Notes: generated from the letters alone by a model not told the origin. 64,000 nt of DNA from JAHDCJ01 sp039028895 (GCA_039028895.1 JBCCHF010000024.1:1-64000), one strand, 5' to 3'. Positions 54,141 through 63,650 are shown, numbered from the stretch's first letter. Translations and numbers: made by a program.

Positions 54141-55994
54141 ATGAACACAAAAGCTTTACCCCTGGCCCTGTTTTTTCTTATTGCTGCCGTTACAGGAATG
54201 TGGAGCCAGCCAATGTCTCATTTAGGCGCCCACAGATTGGATCCCAGTCCTACGCTTGAGCCTTTTTATCATGGTGTTGCTTCTGGTGACCCACTCTCGA
54301 ACGCTGTGATTATCTGGACAAGGGTTACCACAGATTCAATGACCATTGATGTCGACTGGCAAATGGCTCTCGATACCGGAATGGTAAATATTGTTCAATC
54401 GGGTTCTGTAACGACTGATGCCAGTAAAGATTATACCGTAAAGGTAGATGTAATGGGTTTACAACCTTATACCACGTATTACTACGAGTTTACAGCAGAA
54501 GGCAGGCACTCAGTCAGGGGTAGGACCAGGACCACACCAGTGGGCATGGTGGACAGCCTGCGTTTTGCAGTCATGTCATGTGCCAGTTTCGGACACGGCT
54601 ATTTCAATGTATACCGACAAATAGCAGATCGCAACGATATAGACGCCTTGATTCACTTGGGTGATTATATTTACGAATACGCTGACCTCGAATTTGGGTT
54701 TACCCGAAATATGGTCCCAACAAACGAGATTATTAATTTGAGTGACTACAGAATGCGCCACTCTCATTATAAATTGGATGCTGACCTGAGAGCCATGCAT
54801 CAGCAATACCCAATGTTCAGTGTTTGGGATGACCACGAAACAGCTAATAATTCATGGGTAGGAGGGGCTGAAAATCATAATCCCGGAGATGGAGAAGGCG
54901 ATTGGCTGACACGCAAGTCTGTTGCTATACAGGCCTATTTTGAATGGATGCCGCTACGGATGCCTGACCCTATGGATGACGACCGCATCTACAGGAAGGT
55001 CAAGTATGGGGAATTGGCAGAATTGTATATGATCGACACCAGGCTTGAGGGTCGAGACGAGCAAGGTGGAGATATTGATGACCCCAATAAGAAATTACTG
55101 GGTGACGAACAATTCGACTGGCTGGTTGAAAGTATGGATACTTCTTCTTCACAATGGCAGGTGTTATGTCAACAAGTCATCATGGCACCTATCGAAGCTT
55201 TCGGATTGCCGATAAACACAGATTCCTGGGATGGCTACAGAGCTGAAAGGTCTCGTTTGTTTGATGAAGTAATTAACAGGGGTATCGAAAATATGGTGGT
55301 GCTGTCAGGAGATTTTCATACCGGATGGGCCAATGATTTACCACTGGATAATTACGATCCGGATGATGGCTCAAACTCGGCAGGTGTGGAGTTTGTAACC
55401 ACAAGTATCACCTCTCTGAACTTCCCTGTTCCGATCGGTGAAAACCTGATCCAGTTGCTAAATCAACATGTAAAATATGTCGATCTTGATGACAAAGGTT
55501 ACTACATCCTTGATATTAACCAGCAGAGAACTCAGGCTGATTATTACCATATTGATGGCATTGATTCTCCCGGCCAGGGGCAGTCTTATGATGAATCATG
55601 GTTAACTGACGATGGATCCATGCATTTATCCCAGGGCAATAGTATGTCAACACCGCCAAATTCTGTTTTCTCTATTCCTGCTCCACCAGACCCTCGGCCA
55701 CCTGAGCTAATGACTTCAGTAGAAGAGCCAGTTGAGGATCTAGTCCTTTTGGGGGCTTATCCAAATCCGTTTTACGAAGATTTTGCCATTCAGTATTTCG
55801 TGAGGGAAGCTGGCAAAATGGAGGTTATGTTAATAGATGTAAGCGGTAAAATGGTCTACTCGGAAGACCTCGGTCATCTCAACGAAGGCATTTGGAGAAC
55901 AAGAGTGATCGGCAATAATCTGCCTGCTGGAAGTTATTTTGTTGTTCTAAAGAGTGAAAACGGCATTTTCCAGAGAATGGTGGTAAAAATATAA
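54141..55994 (+). CDS. PhoD-type alkaline phosphatase with T9SS sorting domain
   Basis: 617 residues from the ATG at 54141, directly before a signal peptide (MNTKALPLALFFLIAAVTG). A PhoD N-domain (about 30-135; GVASGDPLSNAVIIWTR) leads into the metallophosphatase domain (SCASFGHGYF, HLGDYIYEY, FSVWDDHETANNSW, DFHTGWAND). The last 80 residues (LLGAYPNPFYEDF to GSYFVVLKSENGIFQRMVV) are a type A T9SS tail. Most PhoD enzymes use Tat export; this one has a T9SS tail and an ordinary Sec-type signal. It would release phosphate from phosphodiesters or phospholipids outside the cell. Confidence 0.9.
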   Translation: MNTKALPLALFFLIAAVTGMWSQPMSHLGAHRLDPSPTLEPFYHGVASGDPLSNAVIIWTRVTTDSMTIDVDWQMALDTGMVNIVQSGSVTTDASKDYTVKVDVMGLQPYTTYYYEFTAEGRHSVRGRTRTTPVGMVDSLRFAVMSCASFGHGYFNVYRQIADRNDIDALIHLGDYIYEYADLEFGFTRNMVPTNEIINLSDYRMRHSHYKLDADLRAMHQQYPMFSVWDDHETANNSWVGGAENHNPGDGEGDWLTRKSVAIQAYFEWMPLRMPDPMDDDRIYRKVKYGELAELYMIDTRLEGRDEQGGDIDDPNKKLLGDEQFDWLVESMDTSSSQWQVLCQQVIMAPIEAFGLPINTDSWDGYRAERSRLFDEVINRGIENMVVLSGDFHTGWANDLPLDNYDPDDGSNSAGVEFVTTSITSLNFPVPIGENLIQLLNQHVKYVDLDDKGYYILDINQQRTQADYYHIDGIDSPGQGQSYDESWLTDDGSMHLSQGNSMSTPPNSVFSIPAPPDPRPPELMTSVEEPVEDLVLLGAYPNPFYEDFAIQYFVREAGKMEVMLIDVSGKMVYSEDLGHLNEGIWRTRVIGNNLPAGSYFVVLKSENGIFQRMVVKI

Positions 55995-56108
55995 TCCCTA
56001 TAGCATAAAAAGTTGTCAGTATTCCCGTAAGGGTATTATCCTTAAAAAGGGGACTTCCAGATAGGGAAATGCTGTGTTATACAATAGAAAAATCTCGGCA
56101 TCTTTCCC

Positions 56109-56116
56109 TAACTTTG
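56109..56116 (+). promoter_or_regulatory. -7-like element (TAACTTTG) four bases before the apbE ATG
   Basis: Exact TAnnTTTG, but so close to the start codon that transcription would begin within or just after the ATG. Either apbE is leaderless from here, or the motif is not its promoter. Confidence 0.3.
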
Positions 56117-56120
56117 CGCG

Positions 56121-57167
56121 ATGAAAAACACAATCCTGATAACCTTGCTTATTTTGGTTTGGGCCTGTAATACACCCTCTGGTGAAACGCTACAAGCTTA
56201 CGCCATAAATGGTGAAACCATGGGGACTACCTACAGTGTTTTATACGTTGGACCTTCGGAAAGTGATTATAGTGAAGGGATCGATCTTTTACTGAAACAG
56301 GTTAACCAGGAGACGTCAACCTATATCCCAGCCTCAACAATATCCAAGTTTAATCAAAGTGAAACCGGACTTTCCTTCCCGGAAGGGGCTCCCGAACATT
56401 TTAAAACGGTTTTTGAAGGGTCAAAAATAATTTGGGAACAAACCAAGGGCCATTTTGATCCAACTGTAATGCCTGTGGTCAATTACTGGGGATTCGGTTA
56501 TACCGAGAAAAAACCAGTTACAGCAGTCGATACTGTTAAAGTAGATTCTCTGCTCCAATTAATTGGTTTTGCAAAAATCAGCAGTGGACCAGCCGATGCA
56601 GGGTCAGGGAAAGGAGATAATTACACCAAGAAACAAGGGATGCAGCTTGATTTCAGTGCCATCGCTAAAGGATATGGGGTTGATGCTGTTGGCCAGTTTT
56701 TAGAGTCAAAGGGTATTTCCAACTACCTGGTGGAAATAGGCGGAGAAGTCAGAGCAAGAGGCAAAAAATCAAATGGGGATTGGTGGACTGCAGGGATTAA
56801 CATCCCTGACTCTGCCGCAGGTCTGCAGGATATTCAGAATGCTGTTAGTATTCAAAATAAAGCCTTAGCCACTTCAGGAAATTATCGCATTTTCTATGAA
56901 GTTGATGGTGTAAAATATGCCCATACTATCAATCCATCAACGGGTTTCCCAGCGGGAAATACCTTACTTTCGGCCTCCGTTTTGGCAAATGATTGTATGA
57001 CAGCGGATGCATTCGCAACTGCGTTTATGGTAATGGGACTCGACAAGGCATACCAATTGGCAGCCGCCAATGAAGGTATTGAAGCCTATTTGATATATGG
57101 CGATGATGCCGGGGAAATGAAGATAAAATACACGCCGGGAATCGCTCCTTTTATTGCAAATAAATAA
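56121..57167 (+). CDS. apbE: FAD:protein FMN transferase ApbE, lipoprotein
   Basis: 348 residues. Lipoprotein signal ending VWAC (Cys 16). ApbE motifs: TMGTTYSV, STYIPASTISKFN, MQLDFSAIAKGYGVDAVG, VEIGGEVRARGKK, YAHTINPSTGFPAGN and the metal-binding TADAFATAFMVMG. ApbE attaches FMN to threonines of exported flavoproteins such as NqrB/C, RnfG or other FMN-binding proteins. The next gene, 6 bp downstream from its stop, is also a lipoprotein. Confidence 0.94.
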   Translation: MKNTILITLLILVWACNTPSGETLQAYAINGETMGTTYSVLYVGPSESDYSEGIDLLLKQVNQETSTYIPASTISKFNQSETGLSFPEGAPEHFKTVFEGSKIIWEQTKGHFDPTVMPVVNYWGFGYTEKKPVTAVDTVKVDSLLQLIGFAKISSGPADAGSGKGDNYTKKQGMQLDFSAIAKGYGVDAVGQFLESKGISNYLVEIGGEVRARGKKSNGDWWTAGINIPDSAAGLQDIQNAVSIQNKALATSGNYRIFYEVDGVKYAHTINPSTGFPAGNTLLSASVLANDCMTADAFATAFMVMGLDKAYQLAAANEGIEAYLIYGDDAGEMKIKYTPGIAPFIANK

Positions 57168-57173
57168 TTGAAA

Positions 57174-57812
57174 ATGAAGTCAATATATTCAGTTTTTCTT
57201 TTTTGTGCCCTACTTGTTTTTGCTTGCCAGGCACCAGTGGAAAAAGTAAAGATGCCAGAAACCAAAGAGCCCAAAACAGAAGTGGTAGACCCCCGGTTAA
57301 GTTTGCCATTGGACGAACAGGTCAGACTAAAAATACAAGATGAATTGGCTTCAGATACACGGATTGATAGTATCATCCTTGATCATAAATTTGGTATGAG
57401 CAGGACACAAGTGGTCAGGCATAAAAACAAACTGGTACGGGAAAAACGTATTTACCCGGTTCATAAAACCAAGTTAACCAGAGCATTCGTTTACGATCTT
57501 AATTTGAAAGGCGGAAAAACCAGGACCTTCTTCGATACTTACTACCATCAGGATGAACTGTACATTATGGAGTGCAAGCCCGTCATTCCTAAAGGGAAAG
57601 ATGGTCCGACTGTTTGGAATGAAGTTGTTGAACTCTATTCCCTGAAATACGGCGAACCACATTACCAACTGCCGATCAATGGAATGGAAGATTGTAAACG
57701 CGCTTTATGGATTGAGGGTAACCTCAAGATTCAGGTTGACTGCACTGAAAAGGAAACCCTGATTTCGTACATAGACCTGATTCGGGAGAAGGAGAAATTG
57801 CAGGATATTTAA
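57174..57812 (+). CDS. Lipoprotein of unknown function, downstream of apbE
   Basis: 212 residues from the ATG at 57174 (a TTG two codons earlier is less likely). MKSIYSVFLFCALLVFAC is a lipoprotein signal. The mature part is charged, with repeated Lys/Arg-rich strands (RTQVVRHKNKLVREKRIYP, TFFDTYYHQDELYIMECKP, WNEVVELYSLKYGEPHYQL). No family recognised. It follows apbE by a few bases and probably shares its transcript, so it may act on the same exported flavoprotein, though nothing proves this. Confidence 0.65.
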   Translation: MKSIYSVFLFCALLVFACQAPVEKVKMPETKEPKTEVVDPRLSLPLDEQVRLKIQDELASDTRIDSIILDHKFGMSRTQVVRHKNKLVREKRIYPVHKTKLTRAFVYDLNLKGGKTRTFFDTYYHQDELYIMECKPVIPKGKDGPTVWNEVVELYSLKYGEPHYQLPINGMEDCKRALWIEGNLKIQVDCTEKETLISYIDLIREKEKLQDI

Positions 57813-57818
57813 CCAGCT

Positions 57819-58439
57819 ATGCTTTATTCCTCAAAGCAGCAATTTCTTTTCATTCATATTTACAAGACCGGCGGTAATAGCGTCAGGAAGGTACTTGAGC
57901 CTTATGCTGATGGTTATAATTTGTTATACAAGCTAAAAGGCCTGGTCAGACAGAATCATGTGCTGCCGTCTAAACTTGCTCCTAAACATGCCAATGCCCA
58001 GGTGGCAAAAGCTGCTGTAGGAGAACAGTTGTTCAACAGCAGCTTCAAATTTGCTTTTGTCCGTAATCCATGGGATTGGCAGGTATCACTTTATCATTTT
58101 GCGTTGAGAGACAAGTCCAACCACCATCACAAAATCATTAGTGCTTTCCCCAACTTTGATACTTATTTGTCATGGCGAGTGAATGAGGAGTTAAGACTCC
58201 AAAAAGCAATGATAACAGATGAAAACGGCGATATTATCGTAAATTATGTTGGAAGATTTGAGCGTCTACAGGAGGACTTTAACGCCATATGCAAAAACCT
58301 CAAATTGCCAATTAGTGACCTTCCCTTATTGAATAAAGGGAATAGGAAAGACTATCGAAGTTATTATAATGAAAAGACAGCCAAAATGGTCGAGAGGGCA
58401 TATGCTGAAGACATAAGCACTTTTGGCTATAGTTTTTAG
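57819..58439 (+). CDS. Sulfotransferase-family protein
   Basis: 206 residues. FIHIYKTGGNSVRKVLEPY is the PAPS 5'-phosphosulfate loop and FAFVRNPWDWQVSLYHFAL the 3'-phosphate motif, both in family 2 (carbohydrate) sulfotransferases. It would transfer sulfate from PAPS to a glycan or other acceptor; acceptor unknown. Six bp after the lipoprotein gene, so probably the last gene of the apbE group. Confidence 0.83.
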   Translation: MLYSSKQQFLFIHIYKTGGNSVRKVLEPYADGYNLLYKLKGLVRQNHVLPSKLAPKHANAQVAKAAVGEQLFNSSFKFAFVRNPWDWQVSLYHFALRDKSNHHHKIISAFPNFDTYLSWRVNEELRLQKAMITDENGDIIVNYVGRFERLQEDFNAICKNLKLPISDLPLLNKGNRKDYRSYYNEKTAKMVERAYAEDISTFGYSF

Positions 58440-58449
58440 ATCACAGTCA

Positions 58450-58662
58450 TTAAGCCTTATGTATCTGAGGCATTTGGCAGTCCTCTTCAGGCTTCTTCCC
58501 ACAAACGTCACACTCCCCAAGCTGATTTTTTAACAATGGGTTATTAGTTGCACAAGTGCCACGAAATTCTTTTCCTGTAACAATGTGACGAATGTTGATC
58601 AGCATAAATGAGATGCCAAAAACAATGAAAATCAGCACCATCATTGGAAGAAAAGCATTCAT
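58450..58662 (-). CDS. Small membrane protein with C-terminal Cys cluster, possible NqrM-like
   Basis: 70 residues: one membrane helix (about 4-28) and a soluble tail with four Cys (FRGTCATN, CDVCGKK, EEDC). The helix plus GTC...C..C layout resembles NqrM, a small iron-binding protein needed to assemble Na+-NQR, but the match is short and made by eye. The nearby ApbE, which flavinylates Nqr subunits, is weak supporting context. No nqr genes are in the window. It could be an unrelated metal-binding membrane protein. Confidence 0.45.
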   Translation of the reverse strand: MNAFLPMMVLIFIVFGISFMLINIRHIVTGKEFRGTCATNNPLLKNQLGECDVCGKKPEEDCQMPQIHKA

Positions 58663-58832
58663 GTAAAAACAGTTTACTTTAAGGATATATTTATAGAAAA
58701 AACAAACCTGGTTGAGGATTGTTTATACCGACTATTAAAAGGATTTCTCTAAAACCTATTTTAAGGTGCGATACATATTGACCTAATTGGTTTTGGAAAT
58801 TTCAAATCCAATTTGCGTCACGTATATTTTCC

Positions 58833-58840
58833 TACTTTTG
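58833..58840 (+). promoter_or_regulatory. -7 promoter element (TACTTTTG) of mazG
   Basis: Exact TAnnTTTG with a TTTG 17 bp upstream, 51 bp before the mazG ATG. Confidence 0.5.
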
Positions 58841-58891
58841 CAAGGCAAAGGTACAACAAAATTAGCTGATTAGCTATCCAAAATTCCAATC

Positions 58892-59656
58892 ATGCAACAT
58901 AAACTTGAAGCCTTCGGAAGATTATTAACAATCATGGATGAGTTACGCGAAAAATGTCCATGGGACCGCAAACAAACCATGGAAAGCCTGCGTAATCTGA
59001 CGATAGAGGAAACTTACGAATTGGCAGATGCCATCCTTGAAAAGGATCTTGAAGAGGTTAAAGAAGAAATAGGGGATATCATGCTGCATATGGTATTCTA
59101 CAGTAAGATAGCAGAAGAAAAAAAGGCGTTTGATGTTGCTGAAGCGATTCATGCGGTTTGTGAAAAATTGATCAAACGCCATCCACATATTTACGGAGAT
59201 GTTGAAGTCAATTCGGAAGAAGATGTCAAGAAGAATTGGGAACAACTGAAATTGAAAGAAGGTAAGAAGTCAGTCTTATCAGGTGTCCCCAAGTCGCTCC
59301 CCGCAATGGTGAAAGCGTACAGGATGCAAGAAAAAACTGGTCAGGTTGGTTTCGAATGGGACAATAAAGAAGAAGTCTGGGAAAAAGTTGAAGAAGAAAT
59401 TGGCGAGTTGAAATCAGCACTCGATAATGGCGATACTCATGAAAAAAGAGAAGAAGAATTTGGCGATGTTTTGTTTGCATTAATCAATTATGCCAGGTAT
59501 CTCAATATAGACCCTGAAACCGCATTGGAACGTACGAATAAAAAGTTTAAACAGCGTTTCGAATACATTGAATCCAATGCTACAAAGAAACTTACCGAAA
59601 TGTCACTTGAGGAAATGGATGCCCTCTGGGATAAGGCTAAAAGCGCGGCAAAATAA
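58892..59656 (+). CDS. mazG: Nucleoside triphosphate pyrophosphohydrolase MazG
   Basis: 254 residues, two MazG domains. First: ELREKCPWDRKQTMESLR, LTIEETYELADAI, EEIGDIMLHMVFYS with the EExxE/ExxD metal site. Second: MQEKTGQVGFEWDNKEEVW, EEIGELKSAL, REEEFGDVLFALINYAR. It hydrolyses NTPs and dNTPs to monophosphates to clean damaged nucleotides and lower ppGpp effects. Followed by a 293-bp gap to the convergent esterase gene; that gap has two hairpins near 59662-59701 and is otherwise A+T-rich. Confidence 0.95.
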   Translation: MQHKLEAFGRLLTIMDELREKCPWDRKQTMESLRNLTIEETYELADAILEKDLEEVKEEIGDIMLHMVFYSKIAEEKKAFDVAEAIHAVCEKLIKRHPHIYGDVEVNSEEDVKKNWEQLKLKEGKKSVLSGVPKSLPAMVKAYRMQEKTGQVGFEWDNKEEVWEKVEEEIGELKSALDNGDTHEKREEEFGDVLFALINYARYLNIDPETALERTNKKFKQRFEYIESNATKKLTEMSLEEMDALWDKAKSAAK

Positions 59657-59661
59657 AAAAA

Positions 59662-59680
59662 GGCCTGTCCATCAGGACAA
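59662..59680 (-). terminator. Hairpin with T-run on the minus strand, mazG-esterase gap
   Basis: GGCCTGTCC and GGACAAGCC pair with one mismatch around ATCA; on the minus strand it is followed by seven T. It may end the esterase/queG/WG transcript, although it lies about 270 bp past the esterase stop. A second small stem (ATTGG/CCAAT) is at 59687-59700. Confidence 0.45.
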
Positions 59681-59949
59681 GCCCCTATTGGTAAACCAAT
59701 ATCAACCCACCATCAAAAGTTAAATATCTTTCAGAATAGATAAAGACGATTTAGCAAACTCAATAATCATCTATTCTTATAGGTTTTATTTATGGCTTTT
59801 TTGTTCTATTAAGATGTCAATATAAGGCTTCGGGTTGCAAGTCATGGAACAATTTATCGGATTTTTTAATACTTAATTCGTAACGGACTTATTTTCAAAG
59901 CTTAATTTGATGTTTAAAAATTCCTGAATTTTACCTTAAATCGAGGTCC

Positions 59950-61440
59950 TTACCGCTGTTGTGGAAATAAAAGTAGTTTTCGAGATAAATTATGACGCTG
60001 GCCTTCCAGTTTTATTACATAAATCCCACTTGACAACTGCGCAAACACTGGACCTGGGATAATAATCCCACCCAAAGCTGTCAAACGATCTTCAAAAATA
60101 ATCCGACCATTTATATCATTGATAGTTATCTTTTCAAAGGGAAGGTCCTGGAATCCATTCAATTCGACTTTAAGATCATCCCCCGGCCGCAATGGATTTG
60201 GATAAATTACAATTTCATTTGCAGCGTTTGGATCTTCGATTGATGTTAAAGGTTCCACTACAACTTGTAGTGTCTGCTGATCACCTTCTGCATGCAGGCA
60301 ATTCAATTCGGTTACACTTATGGTGTAGGTGCCAGGGGTATCCCATGAAATCTGAATTTCGTTGCCGTTGTCGGAAACAAGATTGGCCTGGCCAATATCC
60401 CAGCAATAATCAGAGCCTGTCGAAGCAGGAACCGAATAAGTTTCAACAACACTTTGGTCAAGGGTATCCATCCCTGATATTAGTCCGGTTTCAGGTTTCA
60501 CCAAATCAAAAAGAAATGGGGTGGCAAACATTAACATCGTGTCGAGGTAAGCCATATCTGTTAATTCTGGCTCATGGCCTGCGCCATAAAAGGTGACAAG
60601 CTGATTATCGATTCCGACTTCATCGAGACGAGGGTGAATCTCTCCGGAGCCACATATCTGGGGCCAGATCGGCAATTGGAATGCATTCCCACAATTATAT
60701 GGAACAACCAGGTCCTGGGTTCCATGAAATGAAAGGCAGGGCACATTGTCGTGAGCAGTAGTGTCGATCCAGTTGAGATTCTGGATGGCACCCCAATGGT
60801 TGATAATGCCTTTTACAGGAACATCCTGACTATTGAAATAGGTGTTACCCGAACAATTTGGGCAACCCAGATCAGATGGTTCCAGTAAAATACCAAACGT
60901 CGAGGATGGTCGGTCGGCTTCCGTCAGATAAACAGAATGGAAGGCCGTAACACATCCTGCACTGGTTCCGGTCAAAAACATGTGTTCAATATCGATCCCG
61001 AGATCGGTCGAAAATTCTGCCAGGTATCGCTGGGCAGCCCGAAGGTCTTGTACAGCGCGATAAACTGCCCGCTCTGTACTATTGGCACTGATAGGGTTAT
61101 AGCCCAATCGATAGTCTATCGAGACCGTTACATAACCGCGTCGCGAAAAATATTCGCAATACTCAGGGATAATGGGTTGGCGTCTATCTCCAATTAAAAA
61201 AGCACCACCATATGCAAAAACAATAACTGGTCTTTTCGTTAAGGTATCACCAACCGGGGTATAAACATCCATAAAAAGATCCTGACTGCTGAAAATTCCG
61301 TATGGATCTGCATTACCGTAGAGATAGGTGTTGCGTTCTACATCATTAAAAATCTCATCGACATAACGGAGGCTTTCACAGTTTTGGGCAATTACATTAA
61401 AACCAAACAGCAGTAGAAGAGGCAGTAACAAACGTTTCAT
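59950..61440 (-). CDS. Carboxylesterase/alpha-beta hydrolase with T9SS sorting domain
   Basis: 496 residues from the ATG at 61440. Signal peptide, then an alpha/beta-hydrolase domain of the carboxylesterase/BD-FAE type: VFAYGGAFLIGD is the HG-like oxyanion strand, VSIDYRLG the DYRLA-like motif, TGTSAGCVTAFHS the nucleophile Ser, CLSFHGTQDLVVP carries the acid and FYGAGHEPEL the His. A PKD-like domain (about 325-400) links to a type A T9SS tail (VIYPNPLRPGDDLK to GIYVIKLEGQRHNLSRKLL). A secreted esterase, substrate unknown. Its ATG shares a base with the queG stop (TGATG), so it is translationally coupled. Confidence 0.87.
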   Translation of the reverse strand: MKRLLLPLLLLFGFNVIAQNCESLRYVDEIFNDVERNTYLYGNADPYGIFSSQDLFMDVYTPVGDTLTKRPVIVFAYGGAFLIGDRRQPIIPEYCEYFSRRGYVTVSIDYRLGYNPISANSTERAVYRAVQDLRAAQRYLAEFSTDLGIDIEHMFLTGTSAGCVTAFHSVYLTEADRPSSTFGILLEPSDLGCPNCSGNTYFNSQDVPVKGIINHWGAIQNLNWIDTTAHDNVPCLSFHGTQDLVVPYNCGNAFQLPIWPQICGSGEIHPRLDEVGIDNQLVTFYGAGHEPELTDMAYLDTMLMFATPFLFDLVKPETGLISGMDTLDQSVVETYSVPASTGSDYCWDIGQANLVSDNGNEIQISWDTPGTYTISVTELNCLHAEGDQQTLQVVVEPLTSIEDPNAANEIVIYPNPLRPGDDLKVELNGFQDLPFEKITINDINGRIIFEDRLTALGGIIIPGPVFAQLSSGIYVIKLEGQRHNLSRKLLLFPQQR

Positions 61441-62384
61441 CAGCAAGGACTTTCATTATTCAGGAAATCTATATTACGCTTTAAGCCTGAGAATTTGGTT
61501 CTTTTAACAGCGGATTTTTTAAAAACCTTGCGGAAAATGTCTTCGGTAATTTCTTCCCAATCATGCTTTGTCATATTGAGCAGATCAGGGTGAGGTTCGA
61601 ATTCTGGTTCATCATGTCGGGTTGAGAAACGATTCCACGGACATACTTCCTGGCAGATATCACACCCAAACATCCAATTGTCGAACTTATCTTTCATGGA
61701 ATCCGGAATCGCTTCTTTTAACTCAATTGTGAAGTAGGAAATACATTTTCCTGCATCCAGCAAATAGCCATTTTCGGAAATGGCTTCTGTCGGACAAGCA
61801 TCAATGCAGCGGGTGCAGGTACCACAATAGTCTTTCATGGGGCCGTCTGCCTGCAATTCAAGATCAATGATCAACTCGGCAAGGAAAAAATAAGACCCTT
61901 TCTTTGGATTGATAATCAGGGTGTTTTTTCCGATCCAGCCAGCACCACTTCTGCTCGCCCATTCTCGCTCCATCACCGGGGCAGAGTCAACAAAACATCG
62001 GCCGTTAACTTCACCGATCTCTTCATTGATAAACCCAAGCAAGGATTTTAATTTTTGCTTTATGACAAAATGATAGTCTTTCCCGTAGGCATACATGGAG
62101 ATTTTTGGTGCTTCAGGGTCTGATTGTTTCGCATCATTATAATAATTGTACATCAGGGTAACAACGGTCTTGGCACCATCAACCAATTTTCTGGGGTCTA
62201 TCCTTTTATCGAAATGATTGGCCATATAGCCCATTTGGGCATGGTAACCCTTATTTAGCCATACCTCAAGACGTTTAGCCTCTTCCGTCAGTTCTTCCGC
62301 TTTTGAAATACCCACAAAGGAAAACCCCAGGCGTGAGGCTTCCTGTTTGATTAGATTGGTTCTCTGGGCAATTAGTTTTTCCAA
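61440..62384 (-). CDS. queG: Epoxyqueuosine reductase QueG
   Basis: 314 residues from a TTG start. ASRLGFSFVGISKA, GKDYHFVIKQKLKSLL, FVDSAPVMEREWASRSGAGW and GKNTLIINPKKGSYFFLAEL are QueG hallmarks; the two 4Fe-4S clusters are CGTCTRCIDACP and CDICQEVCPWN. QueG is the cobalamin-dependent enzyme that makes queuosine in tRNA from epoxyqueuosine. It overlaps the WG-repeat gene by 13 bases upstream and the esterase gene by one base downstream, an unusual grouping. Confidence 0.93.
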   Translation of the reverse strand: MEKLIAQRTNLIKQEASRLGFSFVGISKAEELTEEAKRLEVWLNKGYHAQMGYMANHFDKRIDPRKLVDGAKTVVTLMYNYYNDAKQSDPEAPKISMYAYGKDYHFVIKQKLKSLLGFINEEIGEVNGRCFVDSAPVMEREWASRSGAGWIGKNTLIINPKKGSYFFLAELIIDLELQADGPMKDYCGTCTRCIDACPTEAISENGYLLDAGKCISYFTIELKEAIPDSMKDKFDNWMFGCDICQEVCPWNRFSTRHDEPEFEPHPDLLNMTKHDWEEITEDIFRKVFKKSAVKRTKFSGLKRNIDFLNNESPC

Positions 62385-63448
62385 AACTCGGTTCCATCTT
62401 TATTGATGAAACCCCAATATCCCATTTTTTTCACTTTTGCCAGTCCATTCCGGAAAGGATATACCGCCTCATACCCTTCAGGGATAGCAAATTGTCCTGA
62501 ATTATTGATGAAACTCCAGGTACCTTCCACCATTACAGCGGCCAAACCATCTGAAAATGGAAGGCCGGCTTCGAAAATACCCCTTGAAATTGGTTGCCCT
62601 TTGGGATTGAGATAGGAGACGCCATTATCATCTTTAACCATTGCAGCGCCATCTTCTACACATGAGGCCTCCAAATATTTGAAAGGAATAATGGTCTCAT
62701 TCTCCCGGTTGATATAACCCCAGTTTTCTTCCAGAAAAACTGGCGCTATGCCCATGCAGAAATGTTTGACATCTTCATAAATTAAAGGGATTACTATTTC
62801 TCCGGTTTGATCAATGAACCCCCATTTTTCATTTTTCATAACTGAAGCAAGGCCATCATGGAATGTGCCAACTGCATCATATTCCAGTGGAATAATGACA
62901 TCTTCGTTCAAGTCAATGAACCCCCATTTGCCACCTCTGTTAACCCCACAAAGTCCTTCAGAGAAACGATCAACTGCCGTGTAGTCAAAGAATACTCTTT
63001 CTTTTCCCTTACGGTCAATAAACCCCCATTTGCCTTTAGCTTTAACAGCGATCAGGCCATCATAGAGAAACTTGCCTTTATCAATCGAGACGTGATCAAA
63101 GGTCGTCTTGAGTGCTGGTTTACCTTTTTTATCGATGAATGTCCATTTTCCTTTATTCTGGACTGCTGCTATACCGTTCTGAAACCTGGAAATTCTTTGG
63201 TAAACACAAGGGATAACTTCCCTTCCAAAGTTGTTAATATATCCCCATTTTCCATTTTGTTTTACGCCGACAAGACCTTCACCAATATAAGCCACTGCAT
63301 CATACTTGGTCGCCATCACGATAGTGCCAGAAGCATTGGTTATGCCCCACTTATCACCAATACGATAGGGAAACACATCCCCTGTAGCACTAACGATGCT
63401 CAAATATGAAAACAAAATAAGGATAGTGGTAATGGTGTATTTGTTCAT
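62372..63448 (-). CDS. WG-repeat protein, exported
   Basis: 358 residues, a signal peptide-like start (MNKYTITTILILFSYLSIVS) and ten WG repeats, for example GDKWGITNASG, GKWGYINNFG, GKWGFIDRKG, EKWGFIDQTG, GYWGFINKDG; some have Thr or Ser in place of Gly after Trp. WG repeats form a beta-propeller-like or solenoid surface; their role is not established. First gene of the minus-strand group with queG and the esterase. Confidence 0.88.
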   Translation of the reverse strand: MNKYTITTILILFSYLSIVSATGDVFPYRIGDKWGITNASGTIVMATKYDAVAYIGEGLVGVKQNGKWGYINNFGREVIPCVYQRISRFQNGIAAVQNKGKWTFIDKKGKPALKTTFDHVSIDKGKFLYDGLIAVKAKGKWGFIDRKGKERVFFDYTAVDRFSEGLCGVNRGGKWGFIDLNEDVIIPLEYDAVGTFHDGLASVMKNEKWGFIDQTGEIVIPLIYEDVKHFCMGIAPVFLEENWGYINRENETIIPFKYLEASCVEDGAAMVKDDNGVSYLNPKGQPISRGIFEAGLPFSDGLAAVMVEGTWSFINNSGQFAIPEGYEAVYPFRNGLAKVKKMGYWGFINKDGTEFWKN

Positions 63449-63642
63449 AATAGTGTCTGCTGTTTGGGATATTATTGTTTACGAAAAACCAGGCCAAAGG
63501 ATGCCTTTTCATGTTATTTATTTGTCAAAAATTGAAAGACAACAATCAAATTGGAAATTGAGGTGTTTTACGTAACAGTTTTTAAGTTTTGGTGAAGGAC
63601 ATCCTGAGTTATCCAGCGAGATCAGGTTTGAGGAAATTGACG

Positions 63643-63650
63643 TACTTTTG
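63643..63650 (+). promoter_or_regulatory. -7 promoter element (TACTTTTG) of the ABC transporter gene
   Basis: Exact TAnnTTTG 23 bp before the ATG at 63674. No clear -33 at normal spacing. Confidence 0.45.
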
